64,000 nt of DNA from Albula goreensis (lineage: Eukaryota > Chordata > Actinopteri > Albuliformes > Albulidae). Within the stretch, counting starts at the first letter, position 1, and each line of letters starts with the position of its first letter. The stretch is from positions 8,628,646 through 8,692,645 of the forward strand of contig CM040743.1 in the NCBI GenBank assembly GCA_022829145.1, read 5' to 3'. Shown in pieces: positions 34,661 through 45,900 of the stretch. Below the pieces are notes generated by a model that was not told the DNA's origin, did no database searches, and saw only the letters and a list, made by a program, of their open reading frames with translations. The position numbers and the translations under genes are program-made.

Positions 34661-34940
34661 GTGTGCCTGTGTGTGTGTGTGCGTGTGTGTGCCTGTGTGT
34701 GTGTGTGCGTGTGTCTGGGTTTGTGTGTGTGTGCCTGTGTGTGTGTTTGTCCATGTTCGTGTGTGTGTCCGGGTTCGTGTGTGTGTGCCTGTGTGTGCAG
34801 ATCAACATCAAAGGCCAGCCAGATGTGTGTTAGTGTTTCACAGCTGATAAGCTGAGGACTGTCGATGGCTGGAGGAAGTGGCTGCAGAGAGAGGAGACAG
34901 AGCATGTGCACACCCGCGCGCGCGCGCATGTGTGTGTGTG
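34589..34940. repeat. GT/GC-rich microsatellite block with Z-DNA-prone end
   Basis: A long (GT)n array with interspersed GCC, GCG and TTC units runs from 34589 to 34798. After a unique stretch, 34915-34940 is 26 bases of strict purine-pyrimidine alternation, CG repeats passing into TG repeats. Confidence 0.9.
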
Positions 34941-35000
34941 TAAAAGTTTGTGTGTGTATTAGTGTGTGTAAAAGTGTGTCTATAGCCGTTTTCACATATA

Positions 35001-35049
35001 AACTCCTGAAAATGTCCAGAAAAACCAGTTCCAGACATTTTCCGGAGTT
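35001..35049. repeat. Inverted repeat beside the minisatellite
   Basis: AACTCCTGAAAATGTC (35001-35016) and GACATTTTCCGGAGTT (35034-35049) pair with one mismatch around a 17-base loop. Outer flanks TTTTCACATATA and CCCTTTTACACATG continue the symmetry loosely, which suggests a small MITE next to which the 30-bp array begins. Confidence 0.55.
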
Positions 35050-35060
35050 GCCCTTTTACA

Positions 35061-35746
35061 CATGTATGAGTATGTGAATAAGAGCGTTTGTGTGTATGAG
35101 TATGTGAGTAAGAGCATTTGTGTGTATGAGTATGTGAGTAAGAGCGTTTGTGTGTATGAGTATGTGAATAAGAGCATTTGTGTGTATGAGTATGTGAGTA
35201 AGAGCATTTGTGTGTATGAGTATGTGAATAAGAGCATTTGTGTGTATGAGTATGTGAATAAGAGCGTTTGTGTGTATGAGTATGTGAGTAAGAGCGTTTG
35301 TGTGTATGAGTATGTGAGTAAGAGCATTTGTGTGTATGAGTATGTGAGTAAGAGCGTTTGTGTGTATGAGTATGTGAGTAAGAGCGTTTGTGTGTATGAG
35401 TATGTGAGTAAGAGCGTTTGTGTGTATAAGTATGTGAGTAAGAGCGTTTGTGTGTATAAGTATGTGAATAAGAGCGTTTGTGTGTATAAGTATGTGAGTA
35501 AGAGCGTTTGTGTGTATGAGTATGTGAGTAAGAGTGTTTGTGTGTATAAGTATGTGAGTAAGAGTGTTTGTGTGTATAAGTATGTGAGTAAGAGCGTTTG
35601 TGTGTATGAGTATGTGAGTAAGAGTGTTTGTGTGTATGAGTATGTGAGTAAGAGCGTTTGTGTGTATGAGTATGTGAGTAAGAGCGTTTGTGTGTATAAG
35701 TATGTGAGTAAGAGCATTTGTGTGTATGAGTGTATAAGAGCGTTTG
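35061..35746. repeat. 30-bp minisatellite, about 22 copies
   Basis: The array is an uninterrupted 30-bp tandem repeat built from TATGAGTATGTGAGTAAGAG plus CGTTTGTGTG. Variation is confined to a few sites: TATGAG or TATAAG, GTGAGTA or GTGAATA, and AGCG, AGCA or AGTG. Because 30 is a multiple of three and the unit lacks stops in several frames, open frames of about 270-390 codons cross it on both strands. These encode ten-residue periodic peptides and are artefacts. The last unit is truncated (16 bases). Confidence 0.95.
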
Positions 35747-36029
35747 CACCGGGAGCTGCTCTTAGTGTCAAGTCAGAGCTGGGTATTACAGTGTCATTAG
35801 TGAGGTGGGTGCGTGGATGGGGGGCGGGGTGGCCATTGTCTCTGAGCTTTAGGGGGTGCCTGGCCTGGAGCATTGTGCTCTGCTGAAAAAGACCGAGTGT
35901 GGGGGAGGGGCAGGCTCGTGGACAGGGGGGAGGTGCTTTTACACTTTTGCTTTCCCCAGCTCTTTGACCCCTCTTTCCCTCCGATTCCTTCACAGTCCCG
36001 AGGATGTTCCTCCAGGAGCTCCCTCCCTC

Positions 36030-36049
36030 TGACCTCTGACCTCTGACCC
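36030..36049 (-). promoter_or_regulatory. Triple nuclear-receptor half-site with 1-bp spacing
   Basis: On the minus strand GGGTCA, AGGTCA and AGGTCA follow each other with single G spacers, forming two overlapping DR1 elements. It may have arisen by slippage of a 7-bp unit. Confidence 0.45.
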
Positions 36050-38595
36050 CTGAGATCTGAGATAATCCGCCACCTTGCATCAGATGAGTGGACCCCAAAC
36101 TTCCTGAGCCAGCAAACCAGCCATTTAAAGAGGTAATGCATTCTCTATGACCCACCCATGATTAAAGTGCAGCTTAGCCTGTGTTTCAATATGGAGGAAA
36201 TGCATGTGAACATATATGTAACATATATTGCAATAAAAATAGAGCAGCATGTAAGAGGTGCTATGTTTAATTTGACAGGTGAGAATGTCAGTGTTTTAAG
36301 CGCGGTGCTTGTTGTCTTACTACCCACCTTAACTAGTTCCATGCCCGCCAGAGGTTCTGCACCCACAGCCTTGGAGTCAACATTTTGGACATTCAACACT
36401 GTCCAAGCTATTTTAGCATACCCCCCAAGCCAACATCCCCCTCCCCTTTAAAATAAAATAAACTAATAATGATGACAAATTTCCAAGTTTCCATTTTTTT
36501 CCAGTTAATGTCTTCTTGATTCACACTCATTGATTTTATTTCATTGGAAGGAAATATATATTTTCCATGTGAGGCTGTTTTTTGGAGGTTTTCACCATCT
36601 GCCCTTTTGCAAATCAGCTTCTGTCACACCTCAGTTTTGCCAGTTAAATTTACACCGCCACTAAAAATAATGCTCCACAGGGGCTATTATTCCTTCATTA
36701 TTTTATGCCCTCCGCCCCCTGCCCCCATCCAGGGTTGAAAATCAGGTGGTTCCATAGCAGGGATGAAGCTTCACAGGAACACTATGATCTGTGAATGTGA
36801 CTTCATCTTAAAAAGCCCTGGGAGGACCAACCCTGAGCTCTTCTGCCAGATCAGGTGTCCTGCTCTGTAGCCACCCACCCCTCACCCTCACCCCCCCGGT
36901 GATTTCCCCTCTGAGCCCCCCCCAACCCCCCCAACCCTCAATGAACTCCTCTGTCCAAACAATGTCTCCATTAAGGCTGCTGATTCCTGTCTGTAATCAC
37001 CGTTGATTGGATGAATCCAGTAACACCGGCTGGGCTCTGTTCACGGAGGTTTAGGGCCATGTTTATAAATACCCCTCATTCAAACAAACGTGATGTAATG
37101 ACAAAAGCTGGCCAGAATATAACTCAGTCCCTGAAACACCATTTGTTCTCCGTAAAGACAAAAAAAACCCCTTCAGCCTGGGTGTCCACAACAAACCAAT
37201 CACTACGACAGCTGCCTAAGTTTATTTCAGATCATAAATGAACTGTCTTGAAGTTAATGCTCAAATAGATTTTTTTAAAATTAATTTAAGCGGGGAAGTA
37301 GAAATAACCAGAGTTGCGTTGGCATGGCGGTAGCAGTTGAGTGGGTGCTAATTAGTAATGAAAGAGGTAGAAGAGTTTTACTGCGTTAAATGATACGGAG
37401 GGTTGGGTAGTCACTGGTTACATGTAATCTGGTTTACAAAAAAAAGATTGCAAGAAAATAAACAGTTTTCAATCCAAGATACTTACAAGGTTTAAGTTAG
37501 TTTTTTCACAGTTACACCTTCAAATATTACAAATGTTATTTTTTTGATTACTCAATGGGAATTTACAAACATTTTGACATGCAGTTTATATTTTAACAGT
37601 GAATCACTGATGGCCTCTTACAGTAGGTCGGGGTTGAGTGATAGGCGGTTGGTAGGTGGTAGGATATAGGCGGTGGGTCATTGCTGGCCGGTAGCCAGTA
37701 GGTGCTGACAGTACGGGAGAGTGCCAGCAGTGGTGGGAGGTTTAAGAGTGACGGTCTCTTTCCGCACTCATTTCCCAACCCGCCCCTTTCTCCCCCTCTC
37801 CACCTCTCCTCCTCCCCCCTGTTAGGGGACACCCAGGGTGGCTGTTGAGGGGTGAAGGACAGCTCCATAAACCTGCTACCCAGTGGGACGGGCAGTGGAA
37901 TTCCAACCCCCTTTGCCCCCCCAGCGTCCCAGGGGGGAGAACCACTAGACTGCCACAAACCATACAAGGATGCCATGTCACCAGGCGACTCATGCATACA
38001 TAATGACTGTTAACAGGGTTAATGATCAGGGTGTTTAACAGTTATGCTGTGTTACATAATCCATCAACTGCTTCAGATTGAAGTGTTAATCAATATATTA
38101 TAACTCTGTAGTCTTTCTAAAACCATGACATTGCCTAATCTGAAATTGTAAAAAGCCAAATAATAAAGTGATCAACACAGAAACAGTAATATGCAATATC
38201 AAAATTAAAAACATTGCATTTCTTATGAAAATATGCTTTGAGTTTTGAATGTCACTTTAAAATGTAATGTACTGCATGTAGGGCATAGCGTTAATATTAA
38301 CATATTATTTAACAGGTTCTATGTATGTGAAATTACATTTAAGAAAGTTTCAATAACTTTATAATAATTTGTACACGTAGTACCAGCAAAATGAATGAAC
38401 ATATAAGCCAGCTTGAGAGTAGAGGACTGAATTTTGAACAGCAACTGAAGTTTAACAGCAGTAACAACTGGCAATACATGACAAATAATTCAACGCAAAA
38501 ATTTACGGATCCTGCTTTCTACTCATGATAAAACTTTGACTTGTGAATTGAAATTAATGTGTGATTGGCATGTTCTGAGATGTAAGGTTGATCCG

Positions 38596-38700
38596 TGGAT
38601 CCTGGCGCGAGCGTGTGCGGAAAGTCGAAGCGGCAGCGTCCGAGTTCGGTCCCATTCAGCCGTGTCTCCAGCGCTGGCGGAGACAGTGAAACGGATTACA
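38596..38700 (+). other. CpG-rich segment, possibly a tRNA-SINE relic
   Basis: This short stretch has many CpGs in AT-rich surroundings. It includes TGGCGCGAGCGTGTGCGG and, about 30 bases later, GAGTTCGGTCCCATTCAGCC, vaguely like tRNA A and B boxes. An open frame of about 45 residues crosses it but lacks a plausible acceptor or start. SINE relic, regulatory CpG cluster and chance remain possible. Confidence 0.25.
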
Positions 38701-39524
38701 CCGCATCAGTCACGCTGGAGCTCTCGCAAAGGAACTGACAGCTCTGTGTGAATCGATTTTCCGCAGGATGACAGCCCACTGCTGTGAGCAACCCCTCTAA
38801 ACGTCATGCCGAGCCCCGAGAACCAAACAAGACATTCAACAGTGTATCTTACATATGTATTCACAGCACATTATAATTATTAACTATGCATGTATTTTAT
38901 TTTTTCCTTGCTTTTTTCAGCTTTTTCAGAGATTTCTATAATGAACTGCAAACTCAGGAGTTGCCGTGAGCTTCCCAAAGTAAAACTAATTGGTTTCATA
39001 AAACTAATGACATCACAGCCTTACAAACTGGCAATACTCATCAATTAAATGAACCTCTTTGGATAATAGGTTTTAGCTATGCCATCAGCCGCTTTAAACA
39101 CTCAGTAAAGTGTTGCCATCAAAATTACTTCAAAATAGCTTGTGTGTTTGTACGTGTGTTCTTGTATCCTACTTGCATACTCGGCTTGTCTGCATACTTA
39201 ATTGCTTGTATACTTGACTTTTCTGTAAATTTAGAAAAAAAGTCTCTGTGTATGATATATAATTCAAAAAGCACATTATATAGATAGATAGATATATCTT
39301 AAGGAATTTTAGCTCCTCTCTTTGAATAAAGACAGGAGTAACTTGAGTAACTGAACACCTTGTTTTTGAGTGTGAGTGCATGTATGTGCACGTGCTTGTG
39401 TGTCCATGTCAGTGTGAGTGTGTGTTTGTGTGTTTGGAGGGCGGGGGAGAGAACAGGAGGGTTTTTCTTGTAAGTGGGGTTAGAGAGGACGCTGGACACT
39501 CCATCCTCTGTGGGCCTGCTGAAA

Positions 39525-39537
39525 AGGTCAGGGGTCA
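39525..39537 (+). promoter_or_regulatory. DR1 element AGGTCAGGGGTCA
   Basis: Two RGGTCA half-sites with one base between them, the type of site bound by COUP-TF, HNF4 and RXR heterodimers. Confidence 0.45.
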
Positions 39538-39852
39538 AATATCAGGGCAAAAGAAGAAAAGAATTCTGGGTTGCATGCCAGGGGATCGGGTTGCGGCATA
39601 GGGCCCGAGCCTGTGGTATAGGTCCTTATGTGTGAACGCCTGTGTGTGAACTGTATACCGAGCAGACCGGCCGTTCACTCGATATATCCTACACGTCTTA
39701 ATCAATTTTGATTTGCTTTCCCTTTTTGGTTGTAAAACGCATTTAACCATGAGTCCATCCTATTATTCCACCTCACTATTTATCTTACGCAAACATGTGC
39801 CATTGTAAATATTTATTCAGCAATTCAGCTTAGGATTGTAGGTAATAGGTGA

Positions 39853-39935
39853 GACTGAATAGTTCAGTGGGCAGAGCAACTTTTTTAACCACATTTGGTG
39901 CTTGGAAGACCAGGGTTCAAGATCCTGCTCCAACT
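39853..39935 (+). mobile_element. tRNA-derived SINE head
   Basis: A box TAGTTCAGTGGGCAGAG (39860-39876) and B box GGTTCAAGATCC (39914-39925) are spaced as in tRNA genes. The piece is not a functional tRNA, since no acceptor-stem pairing or full cloverleaf is evident. It may be a SINE of a family different from the 30606 copy. Confidence 0.45.
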
Positions 39936-40366
39936 TTTCTAGCTCTGATTCCTCCTCATCTAAACCCTGCTCTCTGCCTTCTAACAGTCTGAATGACGAG
40001 AAAGGGAAAGTAGGGAGGGTATCCTGGCCACTCTCCTTAAAAAATAATAAAAGATTGTAGATACTAATGCACCGCATCTTCTGATTCACAGTTGAACCCT
40101 GTTTTGATTTTGATAGTTATCCTGTTATGTAATAGAGGATTTAAATCTCAGTGTGACTTCCCATTAAAATAAGGGTTATAATAATAACGCAGCTAACATT
40201 TTTTAGTTTTTTTTTATCACTTTTTGGCCTTTTGACCTTTTGATTGGACACCACGCTGAGACGGCTCTTCCATGGGGCCACCGTGTCCGCGCCCTGCCTG
40301 TTTTCCTCTGCCATTCCAGCAAAGCGGACATCTCACATCTCGCCAACTTGGCAGAGAGAGAGAGAG

Positions 40367-40379
40367 GGGTCAGAGGTCA
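40367..40379 (+). promoter_or_regulatory. DR1 element GGGTCAGAGGTCA
   Basis: A perfect DR1 at the end of a short GA run, about 840 bp from the preceding DR1 and in the same orientation. Confidence 0.45.
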
Positions 40380-40527
40380 CCCACGGAATTCCCCCATCCC
40401 TTCTCTGGCCACGATCGCACAACCCCCTCAGCCCACCCCACCCCCCACCTTTCCTACTGTCCCAGCCCTGAGTGGACCCTTTTTGCGAATCAGCTTCTCC
40501 ACATCCACCCACCAACCCGGCCCCAGT

Positions 40528-40727
40528 CAGAGGTGGACATCTCTGGCTTCAGAAAGTAGAAGTCCTACCATGTATTTGGTCTTCCCATTCACTAAAACCG
40601 GGTGGTTTCACTAATTAGCTCATCTAGTTGAAGAGCTGTGCTGATTAGAAATAGCTGGTTTATTGCATGAAGGTAACAAATACATGGTAGGACTTCTACT
40701 TTGTGAAGCCAGAGTTGTCCACCTCTG
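40528..40727. mobile_element. Non-autonomous hAT-type MITE with 8-bp target-site duplication
   Basis: The ends are inverted repeats of about 50 bp, starting CAGAGGTGGACA at the left and ending GTCCACCTCTG at the right. Inner parts CTGGCTTCAGAAAGTAGAAG and its mirrored partner at 40690-40712 also pair. The 200-bp element is flanked by the perfect direct repeat GCCCCAGT (40520-40527 and 40728-40735). An 8-bp duplication and CAG-starting termini are the hallmarks of the hAT superfamily. No transposase is encoded. Confidence 0.85.
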
Positions 40728-40998
40728 GCCCCAGTCTATGATCACTCTGACTCCAGGAGAATTAACAGCTTATAAGCCAGTAACTGATCGGCCATTTTCC
40801 ACTGACCTACAGGAGGGGGACTCAGGACCCTACACTGGTCTCCGGCTCCCAAATCACCACACAGGGGCCATTTGGGCTGGGATCCCCTCTTTTGTGCGGC
40901 TTCTGGGATTTGGGTGGGAACTGGCCAGTGGGATTCTAAGCGGGAAAGGTAAACCGTGGATTAGCTGGACTAATGGCCCCTTTGCTTGTCGTTGATGT

Positions 40999-41014
40999 TA
41001 ATTAGCGCTAATTA
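40999..41014. promoter_or_regulatory. Palindromic pair of homeodomain motifs
   Basis: TAATTAGCGCTAATTA is a perfect 16-bp palindrome containing two TAATTA cores around GCGC. It lies in unique GC-mixed sequence with SOX/OTX-like words nearby (CTTTGCTTGT, GGATTA). Function is inferred. Confidence 0.4.
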
Positions 41015-42088
41015 GAGGAGACCCCCATTGCTCTGCTGGGCGAAACGGGGGTGTCCTGTACATGACAGCTTTGAGAACACACCCCCTCCTCCCAAAACAG
41101 CCGTACCCCGCACCCCCTACAGCTTTGCGCTAAGGTTGTGTCATTACCCGCATGTTGGCCGTAGCCCCTCTGTTTGCTCTTCCCTCGCTGTCAGAGGCCA
41201 TTTACCCGCACCACAATGGCCCCTATTCACTGGCCCTGATCCTCACAGCTATTCAAGGGGTCAGCTTCTACACAGGCCCCGCCCCCTCCCTCCCCTGACG
41301 TCATCACTGCAGGCACCAGGATTCCCTTTTATTCGTAACAGGATTTGCGGTGAACGTTGAACGTTGAACCTCGGGCTAAAAATGTTTTCCATGACACAAT
41401 CCTGCACTTCACTGGCTTCCTCAACACCCCCTACCGCAACTTTCAGTTTGTGTCAGAGATTTTTTTGGCTGTTATCACATGACCCAGCACCTAACGCTCA
41501 CTCCCACAAACACAGACACACACTCTCTCACACACTCGCCTCTCTCTCTCACCTCTCACACCCCTCTTATTTTGGGTTGCTTTACATTCCCTCTCAAACT
41601 GGAGCGTTTTTTGCAGTTTGGATTCTGACGGTAGGAAATGACAGAGTCAGATAGATAGTTACAGCTATGCCATGACTTCGCCGCAGAGGTGGGGTTCTGA
41701 CACAGAGGCCGCCCCTACTTTCTCCTTGTGCTTAGCCTGGCCCCCATCCCCCCCACCCCAGCTGGAGAGGAGTGGGGGCCTACTTAAGGGGGGGCCCTCT
41801 GGAGCACTCAGGCCGACACCTGGTACCACTTTATTAACCCTGGTCTGCTGACCCCTGCTTGGCCTGCAACAGTGGGGCCATTGAGGCTGCTCTCCGCCCC
41901 ACCCCCGCCCCTCCGGACGCCACCGCACCCTTTGAAGGGAGACGTGACGCCCCACGTCGACGCTCCGCCGATTACTTTACCAGGCCCATAACTCCCCCCC
42001 AACACCACCACCACCACCACAACCACATCATGACCTTCTGCCCCTCCCTCTACACACAGCTGCGGATTCCTATTGGCTGACAGCCGGC

Positions 42089-42236
42089 CCTCGGAGGGAG
42101 AGAGGGAGGTAGAGAAAGAGAGTGGTTGAGGGACAGCAAAAGGTCAACTGGTGGTCAGGGGTTTATTGGGGGAGAGATAGAGAAAGAAAGGGAGTGAGAT
42201 AGAGGGAGAGAAGGGGAGAGAGAGAGAGAGTGAACA
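42089..42236. repeat. GA-rich microsatellite region
   Basis: Interrupted GAGAGA and GGGAGA repeats, broken at 42130-42180 by unique sequence that contains an AGGTCA-type DR5. Confidence 0.8.
42141..42157 (+). promoter_or_regulatory. DR5-like element
   Basis: AGGTCA and TGGTCA are separated by five bases, close to a retinoic acid response element. The second half-site deviates at its first base. Confidence 0.3.
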
Positions 42237-42723
42237 GGTTAAAGACCACCGCTTGAGATTTTACTACCCTAGTCTTGGTTCGCTTTTTTAACTTCACGAG
42301 TTGTGTTGGTCTGAAACCCATATCAGTAACGGGTGGGAAGTCACCACACTGTTAATGGCCCGTTGGCCTCAGTGGTAGAATCACTGCATGCAGGGAGAGC
42401 ACAACCCATACAACACAAACCAAGAGCCAAACACAGACAGCGTTTCAGTTTTATCAGTCTCTGTTGTTTGTACAATTGGCAAGAGAAGGTGAGCTGATGC
42501 ATACGAAAATAATAATAACAATATTAAAATTCAGTAGTATTGCGGTGTGAAAAAGACAGCTGCTACCCACAGAATGCAGGTGTGGAGGTAACACAGTGCA
42601 CCCATATCCGGTGGTGGTCCCAAAAAAATGTTATCGTACCTGATACTCACTTTTTGTGAGCATGGTGGTTGTCAGATCGGGTTGCCGTGAGAGTGGCAGG
42701 CTGAAGACAGTTTTGCTTTTTAG

Positions 42724-42985
42724 CATCCTAACGCTGAAGACCAGGATGTGGGTGGGGCCCGCGGACGTACGCTATAGCAACGTCTGCCTGGAGCTTGTGT
42801 CCCAGCGTTTGGAGGTGTGCGCACGTTACCGTCACGAGCAGGTGACACTTACCCCGAGCCCTGACGGCAGCCTGCTCAGACACGAACAGCAGAGACACGC
42901 CAGGACAGGAGCTCCCGTGCCTGAGCAGAGCCCTGAGACTGTATTCACCGTTCTGCCGCTGAGCATGAAGGACAATGATGACTGA
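42724..42985 (+). other. Possible orphan terminal exon
   Basis: After TTTTGCTTTTTAG, an open frame runs to TGA at 42983-42985 and includes ADVRYSNVCLELVSQRLEV and SPETVFTVLPLSMKDNDD. AATAAA follows at 43428-43433. YSNV resembles a tyrosine signalling motif, which is only suggestive. No homologue is recognised and no upstream exon is identified, so this may be a gene relic or chance. Confidence 0.25.
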
Positions 42986-45900
42986 CAGTGATGACTTGCG
43001 GTAACTGAGACAGAATTGCAGAGCAGTTGTTCTACGAGAGTCCAAATGTGCCCGTTGTCATTCCGCAACTTTTTGTTTTTATCCTTTGCATTTCCGGGAT
43101 AGCTTGTTCACTGGTGCTGCCTATGTTCAAATACAATATTTACATTGTAAAAGTGCAAACCTTTATCACTTAAAAAATGCTAATGAGTTTATATATATAG
43201 ATAGATATCGGTTACCACTTATTGTGTATTGTTATATGAACTGTATGCTCAGATGATGTCAAAATAATTTTTATTGTCTATTGCTGGATTTCCTGTTATG
43301 TTCCATTTTCCCAGTAAGAAAACAAAGATGACATTTGGAAATGATGAGGGAGAATTACGGTCCATCTTTCGGCTCTGAGCCCACAATTGCAGAAACAACA
43401 ATGGAGTAAATGTCAGTACATTTTTTAAATAAAATGATTGTGAAATTCAAAGGCCCCATCAATCATGAATACATAAATGTCACACTGTCCCACATATGGT
43501 TCCTTTACAGTAAAACCACTTAGGTTTAATTTTGCTTTGTGACTAATGCTTCCTGTTGAAAATCAGCATCAAAGTGTGAACTAGCTATGAAACATAATTC
43601 ATAATCTTTCATGCAATTCATTTGAAATACCAATAAATACAAACCATAGTAAGAGTGGGTTAAAGCAATACCACTCCACTGGAAAGACAGACACAAACTC
43701 GTTAATTCATTACCTGAGTCGCATTCACATGGCAGACGACATATTTTGAGATTTTTCAGCTTAGATTTTTCAATCATATTCTGTATTTTTACAATAGTGT
43801 TGCACAATGACCCGAGTCCAAAACTTCACATTATAGTTATAATATTAGTATTAATGCCAGAAATGTAACATTTTTTTCTTTCTTCTAATAGGATTCTCCT
43901 TGAGTACTACTACCCACCAAAGACTACTGCTTTCCACAAACTGTTACATCACAACATAGTGCTTCTGTTTTTTTTTTGTTTTTTTTTTATTTATAGTATT
44001 TTTTCAACAGGCTGAAGGGGATCTTAAAGTACCCATGGAGCGCCTTCCTCCCCTTCATGAGAGCACATTATTCATGTCCGCCACTGGGACACATAATACA
44101 GTCCATCACTTCATTTTTAATGCAGTGGATTCACAACCTTTGATTTGCATTAGTTTATAAATATCCAAAATAAGGTTTTACCATAGTCCAGTTGTTATAA
44201 TTTACTGTCATCCCCTGCAGACTTTGTTTTGAAAGTATTGTGAAGTGATTGAACTGTGTCCTTACTTTCTCTCAGCTGTTTCTACTTCAGCTTACAGTAT
44301 TCTTATCAGCGAAACTTAATGGATCAATGAATAAACTAAATCGTAATGAGCTGTAGTATGGGTACAGACATTGTCTATCACAGTCAAAACAAAGCGCTGT
44401 ATAAAACACGCTTCTGTAAACATTGTGACATCACGGTCGCGATGGTGAAAGGCTGACAGTAAACATGCTTTTACAGCAATCAGAGTGCACCATTAATCAG
44501 AACAGGCTGCAGATCAATAAATCCTGTGTAGAACTGTTAGAGAAAGGAGTCAGCATTCCAGAAGCCAAAGGGCAGTCTGAAAAGGTAGGTGTATAGATTT
44601 CCTGATGGCATATTAATAGTCACTTTGTTTGTTTCTGTTTACCCAATTAAAAGAGAAGAGAGAGGGAGTGGGATAAGGTGGCCAAATTCCTCACACCTAT
44701 ATTGTATTATTTTATTCAGATTTGTTCTTGGAACCTACAGAAAGATGTATCAACATTGAGATATGTCTCCACCCTAAAAAAACGCTAGTTCTACTGCAGT
44801 AACGTCAACATTTTGTTTTACTAAAGAAGTCCTGTAGTGATTGCTTTGTTTGTAAACCAAAGAAAAGTGTGTCTTCATTTATCAAATGTTTCTACACAGA
44901 TCTGTAAGAAAGCACATTTTTGGTGCATACATTGTTAGGCACCATACAACCAAAAACCTTTCCCTGTTTTTTATAGCATCCAATGAATCAAAAATGTTTT
45001 CCAGGCAACTTGGCATCAATGTCAACCTTTGACAGAACATGCCAATTATGTCAATGAGTGAAAGGTTGATTGCTGTTTGTTATTTTATTGCAATCAGCCA
45101 TTAACCTCAAGAAAATAGCCAAAAGGTTTTAGTAATGACTTTGAAAAAGAAAAAAAAAAAAAAACAAAAGTTCCAAAAAATTGTTTGCTGTTAGCAACGT
45201 AGGCCTATATCCTCAAGGCAAGTGGCCTTTCGATGAGAAAACAAACACGCCAAATGTCGTCATGTTAAAAACAAACGACTCAAGTCATGTTACGGTTTCC
45301 CATGCAGTCATGCAGCCATGCTAAGGACCAGGGAGTCACAAGGGGGGCAGGGGGGCACCCCATTTGTGACAGGGTTATATATTAGCCAATCACGTGATGG
45401 GGAGACAGGGCAGCTGTAAACGCCATGCTGTGATGGGGCAGCGGTGACCCTGCCTAGTTAAATCCATTAATCCCTGCCTGTGAGGTCTATATTTTCCCTC
45501 TCATGGCTCACAGTGCAGAGTGACCAAGAGGTTCTCAGCAAAAATGTTTTTCGTCCTTGCAACCCCCGTGACGTACTGGGGCCTCTCTTTTGCCCCAAGA
45601 ACATGACAGAAAACACAATGTGACGTTCAAGAGTTTTGGTTGTGATATTCAGGCACCTGATTGGCTCTTACTGGTATGCTAACCTCATGTTGCAATTACA
45701 CTACCAGAAGCACAGTCTGTGCCTTTTGAATTTTGTCTGATTCACCTTTTTCTGTTTCTAAAATGTCAATTACCTTGCTTCAATAATCAGTAAACTTTTT
45801 GTATTTTCTTATGTCCGATATTTGCATGATTAAGATGAAGATTAGATATTCAAACAATTTGAACAACTATGAAAAACAAGCGACAAACTGTGAATCTGTC

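Noticed and set aside
33176-34995. Cysteine/valine-rich or histidine/threonine-rich open frames
   Set aside because: Translations of GT/CA microsatellites.
35061-35746. CRISPR-like regular repeat array
   Set aside because: The units are directly contiguous with no unique spacers, and the host is a vertebrate.
34838-36155. Open frames of 270-390 codons on both strands encoding ten-residue repeats
   Set aside because: They are produced by the 30-bp tandem repeat, whose length is a multiple of three and which lacks stops in several frames; no unique protein sequence is present.
41859-42080. Frame with a histidine run at 42000-42020
   Set aside because: Encoded by a CAC/CCA triplet repeat with no other coding evidence.
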